From JBMNKL01 sp050261495 (GTDB taxonomy: Bacteria; Bacillota; Clostridia; Acetivibrionales; DTU013): a stretch of DNA of 23,413 bases. Positions 6,961-14,800 of this stretch are shown here, in pieces (the first letter of the stretch is position 1; each line of letters opens with the position of its first letter). The stretch spans positions 1 through 23,413 of the forward strand of contig JBLNDI010000094.1 in NCBI GenBank assembly GCA_050261495.1, given 5' to 3'. Under the pieces are notes generated by a model. The model did not search any database. It was not told the origin of the DNA and saw only the letters and a list, made by a program, of their open reading frames with translations. Made by a program: the position numbers and the translations under genes.

Positions 6961-7190
6961 TGGGTGGGCATAGCACAAATCTAACATCAGGTTTCGTCAT
7001 GGGTAGGATGTAATGCCTTGACTTGCCCTCATGCGGGCGCGGATGAATCGGCGTCCGTGCCTTAACATCGCGCGCCTGCGCCATCCGTGGCGCAGGTTGT
7101 GGTTCCTGGTGCCGCATTCGGCCATCGTCAATGCATACACCCTGCAGCCACTCCTCCACATGATGTTTAGATTAGTGCTGTGCCCACCCA
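6961..7190. mobile_element. MITE-like element with about 30-bp terminal inverted repeats
   Basis: The left end (6961-6989, starting TGGGTGGGCATAGCAC) and the reverse complement of the right end (7161-7190, starting TGGGTGGGCACAGCAC) match over about 30 bases with two mismatches and one indel. The 230-bp element holds no credible gene. Its centre has a perfect 9-bp stem with a 4-base loop (7075-7083 and 7088-7096) and a GC-rich core between AT-richer ends. No clear target-site duplication is visible. Size, termini and lack of coding capacity fit a non-autonomous transposon. It ends about 40 bp before the start of the large operon, so it fills nearly all of the 6900-7225 gap. Confidence 0.65.
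7075..7096. repeat. Strong hairpin inside the MITE-like element
   Basis: CCTGCGCCA (7075-7083) pairs perfectly with TGGCGCAGG (7088-7096) around a TCCG loop. No T-run follows on either side, so it is a structural hairpin rather than an obvious terminator. It would fold in any transcript that crosses the element into the downstream operon. Confidence 0.55.
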
Positions 7191-7231
7191 TCACAAATAC
7201 GTTCTAGAGCAGTATATTACGGCAGGTGATT

Positions 7232-8278
7232 GTGATAGCTAGCGTATTGATAGTCGGGGGAGGCCTTTCAGGCTGCGCGGCAGCCCTTGAGATCGCAAAC
7301 GGCGGCCATAACGTCATCATAGTGGAAAAAAGCGCGGAAATTGGCGGAAAAGTGCGCCATTACGGGTGCAAGGCGACTATTGCCTGCAACAATTGCGGCT
7401 TGTGCCTTCCCGGGGGTTTATGGGAGTCGGTTGAAAACCACCCTGGCATTAATATTCTCACACGTTCCGAGTTGGTCGACCTGGCGGGCGGCAGGGGAAA
7501 ATTCACGGCAGTTGTGAAAAAGCATGAAGGCGGGGCCAACGAGATACTGACCGGCATTTCGCACATTATCGTATCAATCGGCTTTGAAAGGGCGTCGGCT
7601 TCATCCAGCGCTCACCTTGAATTCTCCGGAAGCCCGAACATCATAAGCGGGTACCGGCTTGAAAAATACATAAGCGGCAGGGGCAGGAACGGCTTGCTGC
7701 CGGATGTCCCGTCAAGCGTGGCTTTTATACAGTGCTTCGGCTCCAGGGATGTGCAAGAGGCTGCGTTATACTGCTCCAGGGTATGCTGCGGCTATTCCAC
7801 GAGAACCGCCAGGGTCCTGAAACATTATTACCCTGGTATCAGCATCTCGTTTTTCTACATGGATTTGCAGTACGTGGAAGCGGACAGGTATTATGAAACG
7901 CTGGTCAGCGAAGGATTTGAATTCATCAGGAGCAGACCAGTGAAGATAAAGGCGGGCAAGCCTGCCGTGATTATTTGCGAAGACCCCGGCACGGGTGAAT
8001 TGGTTGAGAGGGAGTTCGACCTGGTGGTGCTTTCGGAGGGAATACACCCGGCCGCGGACACGGATTGCATTGCGGAGATATGCATGCTTGGCGTTAATCG
8101 CGACGGGTTCCTCAAGCATGTGAGGGACGGTTCGGAGACGGGAATATATGTAGCCGGCTGCGCTGCCGGACCAGAGAGGATTGAAGAGGCATATAACGAG
8201 TCGCTGGCAGTGGCCGGGCAGGTACTAAACGATATAAAGCGCGATACCGGAAGAGCAACGGCGGAGAACGGAAAGTGA
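7232..8278 (+). CDS. Short HdrA-like FAD-dependent iron-sulfur protein
   Basis: This 348-residue flavoprotein matches the core of HdrA, the FAD subunit of heterodisulfide-reductase-type complexes. It has a Rossmann FAD motif near its N-terminus (VLIVGGGLSGCAAALE), an HdrA-type cysteine cluster C46-x5-C52-x2-C55-x2-C58, the FIQCFGSRD motif followed by YCSRVCCGYS, and the closing FAD strand GIYVAGCAAGPERIEEA. It lacks the ferredoxin domains and N-terminal extension of full HdrA; the next gene supplies ferredoxin and MvhD parts. GTG 7232 is chosen because GGCAGG (7221-7226) lies 5 bases before it; GTG 7226 is also in frame. It is the first gene of the operon, 10 bp from the next. Catalysis of its own is unlikely; an electron-transfer or bifurcation role is inferred. 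Confidence 0.85.
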   Translation: MIASVLIVGGGLSGCAAALEIANGGHNVIIVEKSAEIGGKVRHYGCKATIACNNCGLCLPGGLWESVENHPGINILTRSELVDLAGGRGKFTAVVKKHEGGANEILTGISHIIVSIGFERASASSSAHLEFSGSPNIISGYRLEKYISGRGRNGLLPDVPSSVAFIQCFGSRDVQEAALYCSRVCCGYSTRTARVLKHYYPGISISFFYMDLQYVEADRYYETLVSEGFEFIRSRPVKIKAGKPAVIICEDPGTGELVEREFDLVVLSEGIHPAADTDCIAEICMLGVNRDGFLKHVRDGSETGIYVAGCAAGPERIEEAYNESLAVAGQVLNDIKRDTGRATAENGK

Positions 8279-8288
8279 GGCCTGAGGT

Positions 8289-9854
8289 ATGAATATCGCG
8301 GTCGTGGGCAAGAGCAATATCAACAATTTAATAAAAGAACAGTTTGAACCGGCCGGGTTTACGATTTATATACTTGATAAGCCGGATGAGATAAAAGCCG
8401 TAAAAGGCGGGCCGGGCGCTTTTGTTATAGCCGGAAAGGGCAGGAAAATCGAGGTTTCGCACATTATTGTCACCGAGGAGCCTTCCTGGGGGCCGGGGGA
8501 AAAGGGTTTGCCCGGGAACCCGGTCATGCTGGAAGACATCGACAGCCCGGAAAACGCCGACAGGCTTGAAAGCATGCCTGCCAGGGAGCCCGTGGTGTTT
8601 ATACTGGATTACCCGGCGGAATCCCCGGCGCATATGACCCGGATGGCGCTTGAGAAGGCAATCGGGCTATTGAAAAAGAAAAGAAAGGTAGTATACCTTG
8701 CAAGATACATGAGGACGGCAGGACCCGGGTTGGAGGGCATTTTCAGGGAGGTCCGCAATCTTGGCGCGGTTTTCTTCAAATATGACAAAATAAACATATC
8801 GTATTCCGAGGATAAGGATGTTTTCAGCATAGAGGCGCAGGACGCGGCAGGCGGCATTAAAATCGTGACCGGGGCTCCGGTGGTTTCCGGCGAGGCATTA
8901 TACGGTAATTCATTCTTAAATATTATAAAACTGCTAAGGCTGAAAACACATGATTCAAACCGCTTTTTCCTTTTTCCTTCCTTTACGGGCAGGAAAGGCA
9001 TATATTTTGCAAAAGCCGGAAACAACTCGGGCAGTAAAAACGAAATTTTGCTTTGCCTGAAATCCATACTTCTCGATATCACGCGCGCTACGGGTTCCTT
9101 GAACGGTACGGCGGGAATGTTTGGCGACGGGGCTGCTGGAGAAGAAAAAGCGCCTGCGCCGGATGCCTGCAGGACGGCTTCCGGTGCGGTGGAAATTACC
9201 CTACCTAATGCACAGTACCCCGGTATGGCTGCAGCCGAAACGGAAGTCCCGGCAGCATGCAATTATTTATCGCCGGGACTTCCGGGTGACGGCAGGTATC
9301 CCTTGATAGATCCCGGGAAGTGCGCGTTTTGCTATACGTGCTTCAGGGCATGCACGCATTCCGCCATGACTCCGGACTATGACAACTCGGTTATGAAAAA
9401 TATAACCGCCAGTTGTTTCGGATGCGGCGTATGCGCTTCTGTGTGCCCTGCAGGCGCGATTTCCATGAGCGGGAAAGCAAGGGTGGAAAACAGTTACGCG
9501 AGAGGAACTTTGAAAGTATTCTGCTGTGAGAATTCGGCTGCGATTGCTTATAAAAGAATTGCCGAAGTGAGTCCCGGCGTGGAAATTGCAACCGTGCCGT
9601 GCGGGGGCGAATTGTGCGCCGAAGCTATAATATCCGCCTTGAAGGATTTTGAGCGCGTACTGGTGGCGGTTTGCATGGATGACGCCTGCAGGCATTTTGA
9701 AGGCAACTTGAGAGCAAAGCGTTATGTTGACAGGGCGAAGGAAATGCTCAGGATCTCAGGCATGGATGAAAACCGCGTGGCATGCATACAGCTTTCCCAT
9801 GCCATGCCGGCGGCGCTTGACGAGTGCATAAGGGAAATGGCTTTGAAACATTAG
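8289..9854 (+). CDS. Double-ferredoxin MvhD-fusion protein (hydrogenase iron-sulfur subunit family)
   Basis: The protein is 521 residues. The first 330 or so (starting MNIAVVGKSN) do not match a family I can name; they include alpha/beta segments and no cysteine clusters. Two [4Fe-4S] motifs follow: C345-x2-C348-x2-C351-x3-C355 and C376-x2-C379-x2-C382-x3-C386. The C-terminal domain (about 408-521) is MvhD-like: VFCCENSA, VPCGGELC, VCMDDACRHFEGNLRAKRYV. MvhD links an electron donor to HdrA through a [2Fe-2S] centre. Here the fusion probably wires the short HdrA of the preceding gene to other partners. It lies 10 bp after that gene and 12 bp before metV, so it is clearly in the operon. ATG 8289 is preceded by GTGAGG at suitable spacing. 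Confidence 0.8.
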   Translation: MNIAVVGKSNINNLIKEQFEPAGFTIYILDKPDEIKAVKGGPGAFVIAGKGRKIEVSHIIVTEEPSWGPGEKGLPGNPVMLEDIDSPENADRLESMPAREPVVFILDYPAESPAHMTRMALEKAIGLLKKKRKVVYLARYMRTAGPGLEGIFREVRNLGAVFFKYDKINISYSEDKDVFSIEAQDAAGGIKIVTGAPVVSGEALYGNSFLNIIKLLRLKTHDSNRFFLFPSFTGRKGIYFAKAGNNSGSKNEILLCLKSILLDITRATGSLNGTAGMFGDGAAGEEKAPAPDACRTASGAVEITLPNAQYPGMAAAETEVPAACNYLSPGLPGDGRYPLIDPGKCAFCYTCFRACTHSAMTPDYDNSVMKNITASCFGCGVCASVCPAGAISMSGKARVENSYARGTLKVFCCENSAAIAYKRIAEVSPGVEIATVPCGGELCAEAIISALKDFERVLVAVCMDDACRHFEGNLRAKRYVDRAKEMLRISGMDENRVACIQLSHAMPAALDECIREMALKH

Positions 9855-9866
9855 GAGGTACCGTTA

Positions 9867-10535
9867 ATGATTGTTGCCGCGCAGAAGCCGCTAAACGAGA
9901 TACTTGATATGATTGAAGGATATAAAGACATAGCGATTGCCGCATGCGGGACATGCGTCACGGTTTGCATGGCCGGAGGAGAAAAGGAAGCGCATGAACT
10001 GGCTTCAATAATCGAGCTTAAAAGCAGGGAGTCAGGCAAACCGGTCAATGTCAGGATAGCGGTCCCAAAGAGGCAGTGCGATAAGGAATTCCTGGACGAT
10101 GTTGATGAAATCCTGGAAGGAGCCGACGTGATCCTTTCGCTGGGGTGCGGGGCAGGGGTGCAGTTTATGGCCGAAAAGTTTCATGGAAAACCCGTGCTTC
10201 CGGGAGTAAACACCAAGTTTATCGGGGTGGCCCGTGATGTGGGCGTATGGACCGAGATGTGCCAGGGTTGCGGGGAGTGCATACTTGAAATGACCGGCGG
10301 GGTATGCCCTGTCACCAGGTGTTCAAAGAGCAATCTTAACGGACCCTGCGGCGGCTCGTCGGGCGGGAAATGCGAGATAGACAGGGAGACCGACTGCGGC
10401 TGGCAGCTTATATATGACAGGCTTAAGGAACTTGGAAGACTGGAAAGGCTCTATGAAATAATCGGGCCGAAAGACTGGAGGACCAGCAGGGACGGGGGAC
10501 CGAGAAAACTGGTGAAGGAGGAAGTGAGAACCTGA
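9867..10535 (+). CDS. metV: MetV, iron-sulfur partner of methylene-THF reductase
   Basis: The protein is 222 residues and of the MTHFR C-terminal (MetV) family, which forms a complex with MetF in acetogens. Cysteines lie at C27-x2-C30-x3-C34 (ACGTCVTVC), in SLGCGAG, and in a C-terminal cluster (MCQGCGECILEMTGGVCPVT, TRCSKSNLNGPCGGSSGG, KCEIDRETDCGW). These are the family signatures for metal or [4Fe-4S] centres. MetV passes electrons to the flavin of MetF. An AGGAGG site precedes ATG 9867, and only one base separates its stop from metF. The neighbouring Hdr genes are the expected electron donors, as in the Moorella-type MetVF-Hdr arrangement. Confidence 0.9.
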   Translation: MIVAAQKPLNEILDMIEGYKDIAIAACGTCVTVCMAGGEKEAHELASIIELKSRESGKPVNVRIAVPKRQCDKEFLDDVDEILEGADVILSLGCGAGVQFMAEKFHGKPVLPGVNTKFIGVARDVGVWTEMCQGCGECILEMTGGVCPVTRCSKSNLNGPCGGSSGGKCEIDRETDCGWQLIYDRLKELGRLERLYEIIGPKDWRTSRDGGPRKLVKEEVRT

Positions 10536-10536
10536 T

Positions 10537-11484
10537 ATGCAGCAAGATAAAAGCAGCCTTCAAAAAATCCTTGAAGCCGGTATTTTTTCGGTTACCGCGG
10601 AGATAGGGCCTCCGATGAGCGCAGACGGCGATTTCGTAAGAAACAAGGCGCGCAACCTGAAGGGCATAATTGACGCGGCCAATATTACCGACAACCAGAC
10701 AGCGATCGTCAGGATGTCCAGTATAGCCGCCTCATGCCTGGCGCTGCAGGAAGGGGTCGAACCGGTGGTCCAGATGACTTGCCGCGACAGGAACAGGATA
10801 GCCATACAGAGCGACCTGCTGGGCGCGTATGCCCTCGGCGCAAGGAATGTCCTGTGCCTCTCGGGTGACCACCAATCCTTCGGCAACCACCCGGAATCCA
10901 AGAATGTTTATGATATAGACTCGGTGCAGTTAATCCAGGCGCTGAGAAGAATGAAGGAAGAAAGCATATTCATGTGCGGAAGGACGACCAAAAAACCCGC
11001 GAGGTTTTTCATCGGAGCGACGGCAAACCCGTTTGCCGACCCCGCGGAACTGCAGTTCATAAGGCTTCATAAAAAAATCGAGGCGGGGGCCGGGTTTATA
11101 CAGACGCAAGCCATTTACGACGTTGAAATGTTTGATAGATGGATGGAAAAGGTGAGAAACGCGGGATTGCATAAAAAGGCGTACATACTTGCCGGGATAC
11201 TGGTGAACAAATCGCTGAAATCTGTCGAAATGACCGCCCGGGTGGCAGGCATGAGGATACCGGGGGGTATTGCGGAGCGGGTGAAAAAAGCTGCAAACCA
11301 GGAAGAAGAAGGCATAAGTATTGCGCTGGATTTGATAAGCGATATCCGCAAAATCGAGGGTGTGAGCGGAATTCACATCATGGCGGTAGGGTGGGAAAGC
11401 GTTGTGCCGTTGATTGTCGAACGCGCCGGCTTGCTGCCCAGGCCTCGCATTCAAGATTCAGGGGGGAGTGAAACGGATGCATGA
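10537..11484 (+). CDS. metF: Methylenetetrahydrofolate reductase, MetF
   Basis: This 315-residue flavin TIM-barrel enzyme interconverts methylene-THF and methyl-THF, the last step of the Wood-Ljungdahl methyl branch. Conserved features are E22 in TAEIGPP, the TCRDRNRIAIQSDLLGAYAL helix, NVLCLSGDH, and the substrate-binding stretch GAGFIQTQAIYD. Its length fits the short bacterial reductase without a regulatory domain. It has no NAD(P)H site of its own that I can recognise, which agrees with electron supply through MetV and Hdr partners. Translation appears coupled: it follows metV by one base and overlaps hdrC by eight. It is not the E. coli methionine-pathway form by context, although methyl-THF could also feed methionine synthesis. 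Confidence 0.93.
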   Translation: MQQDKSSLQKILEAGIFSVTAEIGPPMSADGDFVRNKARNLKGIIDAANITDNQTAIVRMSSIAASCLALQEGVEPVVQMTCRDRNRIAIQSDLLGAYALGARNVLCLSGDHQSFGNHPESKNVYDIDSVQLIQALRRMKEESIFMCGRTTKKPARFFIGATANPFADPAELQFIRLHKKIEAGAGFIQTQAIYDVEMFDRWMEKVRNAGLHKKAYILAGILVNKSLKSVEMTARVAGMRIPGGIAERVKKAANQEEEGISIALDLISDIRKIEGVSGIHIMAVGWESVVPLIVERAGLLPRPRIQDSGGSETDA

Positions 11485-11887
11485 ATATAACCCGCACGAT
11501 TCCGAATTCATAAATAAGGTTACATCCATGCCCGGCGGGGAAAGGGCAGCCAACTGCTACCTGTGCGGCACATGTACTGCGGGATGCCCTGTCGCCGGTG
11601 TTGAAAAGGATTACAATCCGAGGCGCATTATGAGAAAGCTGCTTCTTGGGATGAAGGAAGACGTGCTTGGGTCTTCCGAAATATGGCAGTGCAGCCAGTG
11701 CCACGTGTGTGTCGCCCATTGCCCGCAGGATGTAAGGTTTGCCGATATAATCAGGGTGCTGAGGCAGATAGCGGTGGACGAGGGTTATGCGCCCAGGGAA
11801 CTTGCAGATGAAGTCGAAAGGCTTGACGTTGAAATGAGGAAACAGAGAGTCGAAAAGATCAAGGAGCTTGTCCGGAGGAAGTTATGA
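11477..11887 (+). CDS. hdrC: HdrC-like protein with two [4Fe-4S] clusters
   Basis: The protein is 136 residues. Two classical motifs are C27-x2-C30-x2-C33-x3-C37 (NCYLCGTCTAGCPV) and C72-x2-C75-x2-C78-x3-C82 (QCSQCHVCVAHCPQDV). The long charged C-terminal helix is typical of HdrC. ATG 11477 is chosen because GGGGGGAG lies just upstream; the frame extends to 11414 but deep within metF. HdrC normally passes electrons from HdrA to HdrB. Here the next gene is HdrA, with a four-base ATGA overlap, and no HdrB (CCG-domain) gene is present. HdrC may therefore hand electrons directly to MetV, which is an inference from gene order. Confidence 0.87.
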   Translation: MHEYNPHDSEFINKVTSMPGGERAANCYLCGTCTAGCPVAGVEKDYNPRRIMRKLLLGMKEDVLGSSEIWQCSQCHVCVAHCPQDVRFADIIRVLRQIAVDEGYAPRELADEVERLDVEMRKQRVEKIKELVRRKL

Positions 11888-14800
11888 AGAAACCGGTTCT
11901 TGTTGTAGGGGGAGGTATCGCTGGAATACAGGCTTCGCTGGACCTGGCGGAGATGGATGTTCCGGTGTTCATAATTGAAAATTCGCCAAGCCTGGGGGGA
12001 AGAATGGCGCAGCTTGACAAGACATTCCCTACCAACGACTGTTCTGCGTGCATACTCGCGCCGAAGGTTACCTCGTGCTACAATCATCCGCTTATCAAGA
12101 CGTTTACATTAAGCGAATTGGTTGATTTGAAGGGCGAAGCGCCTGAATTTACCGCTGTAATAAAGAAAAAGGCGCGCTTTATAGATGAAGACCTGTGCAA
12201 GGGATGCAACGCCTGTATTTTGAAGTGCCCCATCGAGAAAAAGAGCGAGTTTGACATGGGCATAGGCAACAGGCGCGCGGTATACAAGCCTTATGCACAG
12301 GCGGTGCCGAACAAGGTGGTAATTGATAAAAAAGGGACCTCGCCGTGCAAGTTCAACTGCCCGGCGAAAATGGACGCCCACGGCTATGTCGCCCTCACCG
12401 GACAGGGCAGATACCTGGAAGCGCTGGAAGTTGTGAGGCGCACCACCCCGTTTGCAGGCGTGCTTGGAAGGGTTTGCGCCCATCCGTGTGAAGCTGGATG
12501 CTCAAGGAAATATGTTGATTCGCCTGTCTCGCTTGCCGCGCTGAAAAGGTTTATAGCGGATTATGAAGCGGAGAAGGGTATTGTCCCGAAGATAAAGACG
12601 GCCGCACAAAAAAAGGAATACAAAGTAGCTGTCATAGGTTCGGGCCCCGCAGGATTGAACTGCGCTTACAGGCTTGCCATAGAGGGCTATAACGTGACTG
12701 TTTTCGAAGCCTTGCCGGAGCCGGGCGGAATGCTCAGGTATGGTATTCCCTCGTATCGCCTTGATAAAAAGGTGCTGGACAGGGAAATCGACATTGTAAA
12801 GAGCCTGGGAGTCGAGATTATTTGCAACAGCCCGGTAGGCAAAGATCTGACACTGGATATGTTGAGGGACAGGGGATATAAAGCGTTTTTTTTAGCCACC
12901 GGGGCCCATGCGGGGAAAAAGGCCGGAATACCCGGCGAAGATACGCCAGGCGTCATAACCGCCCTTGATTTTCTAAGGGAGCTGAACCTTGGAGGGACAC
13001 CTTCGGCAGGCAAAAGAACCGTTGTCATAGGCAAAACGCACGAAGCGCTGGACGCCGCCAGGTCGGCTGTCCGCCTGGGAAGCGAAGTAACCCTTGTTTT
13101 TGCCGGAATTGCCGGTGATGCGGGTATAAGGGAAAATGAGATTGAATACGCAAGGGAAGAAGGAGTCAGGATTGAATTCAACTGCGTGCCTGTCGAGATA
13201 ATATCGGACGGGGAAAAGGCGGCCGGCCTTAAATGCGCAAGGACGCATGGAAGCGGAAACGGTAACCGAAACGGTTACGGGCGCGGAGCGGCAATTGATT
13301 CCGTTCCGGACACAGGCGCGGCATTTATAATAGAAGCGGATACCATAATTACGGCGGTTGGTCGTAATGCTGAAAGCAAAATGCTGCTCGAGGCAGGCAT
13401 AAACTGTTTTGATAAAAACGGCAGGATCGCTATAAACCCTGAAAGCCTTGATACCGGGATTCCCGGGTTATTCGCCGGGGGCGACGCAGTTTCGGGGGCT
13501 TCAAGCGTGATCGGAGCGATAGCCCAGGGCAACATGGCGGCAATTAGCATCATAAACTACCTTGAAGGCGCGGATTTGCCGGTAAGGCCGCCGGTTTTGC
13601 CTGTAACGCCTCTCGAAGATATAGATTTTTCATGTGCAAATAATGTCCCGCGGATCGGGATGCCCGTGCTTGAGCCGGGCAAAAGGGCAAGCGCGTTTGA
13701 AGAGGCGGAAAAAGGGTTGACGGAAGAACAGGCAAAAAGCGAAGCGCTCAGGTGCATCGATTGCTCCGTATGCTGCGAGTGCCGGATTTGCGAGAAAATG
13801 TGCGGCTCAAAGGCGATACGCCATGACCAGCGGGATGAGCTTATAGAACTGCAGGTAAGTTCGGTGATATTTGCGAACGGGTATGATACCGTGACCGAGA
13901 TACCCGACGGCTATGGCTACGGCAAGTACAAGGACGTGGTGACAAGCCTTGAATACGAGCGCATCCTTTCGGCGTCCGGACCTTACCAGGGGCACATCCG
14001 CAGGCCTTCGGACAATAGAACCCCCGAAAAGATAGCATTTATACAGTGCGCCGGTTCAAGGGACGAGAAATGCGCAAGCGGGTACTGCTCTTCCGTATGC
14101 TGCATGTACGCCGTGAAGGAGGCCGTCATCACGAGGGAGCATTTGCCTTCCGTCAGGGACATTGACATCTTTTACATGGATATGCGGGCGTTCGGCAAGG
14201 ATTTCGACAAGTATGTCGATACGGCCCGGAACAAGTACTCGGTGGGATTTGTAAGGAGCCGCGTATCAGGCGTAGAGCTGAACGAAGCCACGTGCAGGCT
14301 GGTCGTGAGTTATTGCGACGAAAGCGGCAATCCGGCTTCCGGCGAATATGACATGGTCGTGCTTTCCGTTGGAATGAAGCCCGGTGGGGAAAAGCGGGAA
14401 TTTTTTGACAGGATAGGAGTAAAGACGGATAAATACGGTTTCCTGTGGACGAGCGAACTTGATGCGCCGAAAACCTCGCGGGAAGGAATACTGGCCTGCG
14501 GCGCTTCGTCAGGGCCGAAAGACATTCCCGAAACCGTCGTGGAAGCGAGCGCAGCCGCGTCGGAGGCTTTTAAAGCTGCAAGCGGCGCCGCTCAAGTAGA
14601 AAAGTACGGCAACTATTTCAGAAAAGAGGAAGATCCCGTTTTCAGGGATGTGTCCAGGGAACCGGCGAGGGTAGGAGTTTTCCTGTGCCATTGCGGCAAG
14701 AATATCGGGGAATACGTGGATGTGAAAAAAGCGGTGGAATACGCGAGGACGCTTCCGGGCGTGGAATACGCGACGGATTTCATGTATGCCTGCTCTGTGG

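Noticed and set aside
6929..7194. Two short minus-strand open frames inside the MITE-like element as a transposase remnant
   Set aside because: The products are Arg/His/Pro-rich without transposase motifs and include the terminal repeats as coding sequence, so chance is the better explanation.
7190..7218. Operon promoter made of ATCACA at the element edge and TATATT at 7213
   Set aside because: Spacing is 17, but transcription would begin at about 7225, right at the start codon and beyond the ribosome site. The -35 match is also only four of six.
6890..7225. Riboswitch or tRNA-type leader (for example a folate riboswitch) before the operon
   Set aside because: I could not fold the leader into a known riboswitch pattern; the space is almost fully taken by the inverted-repeat element.
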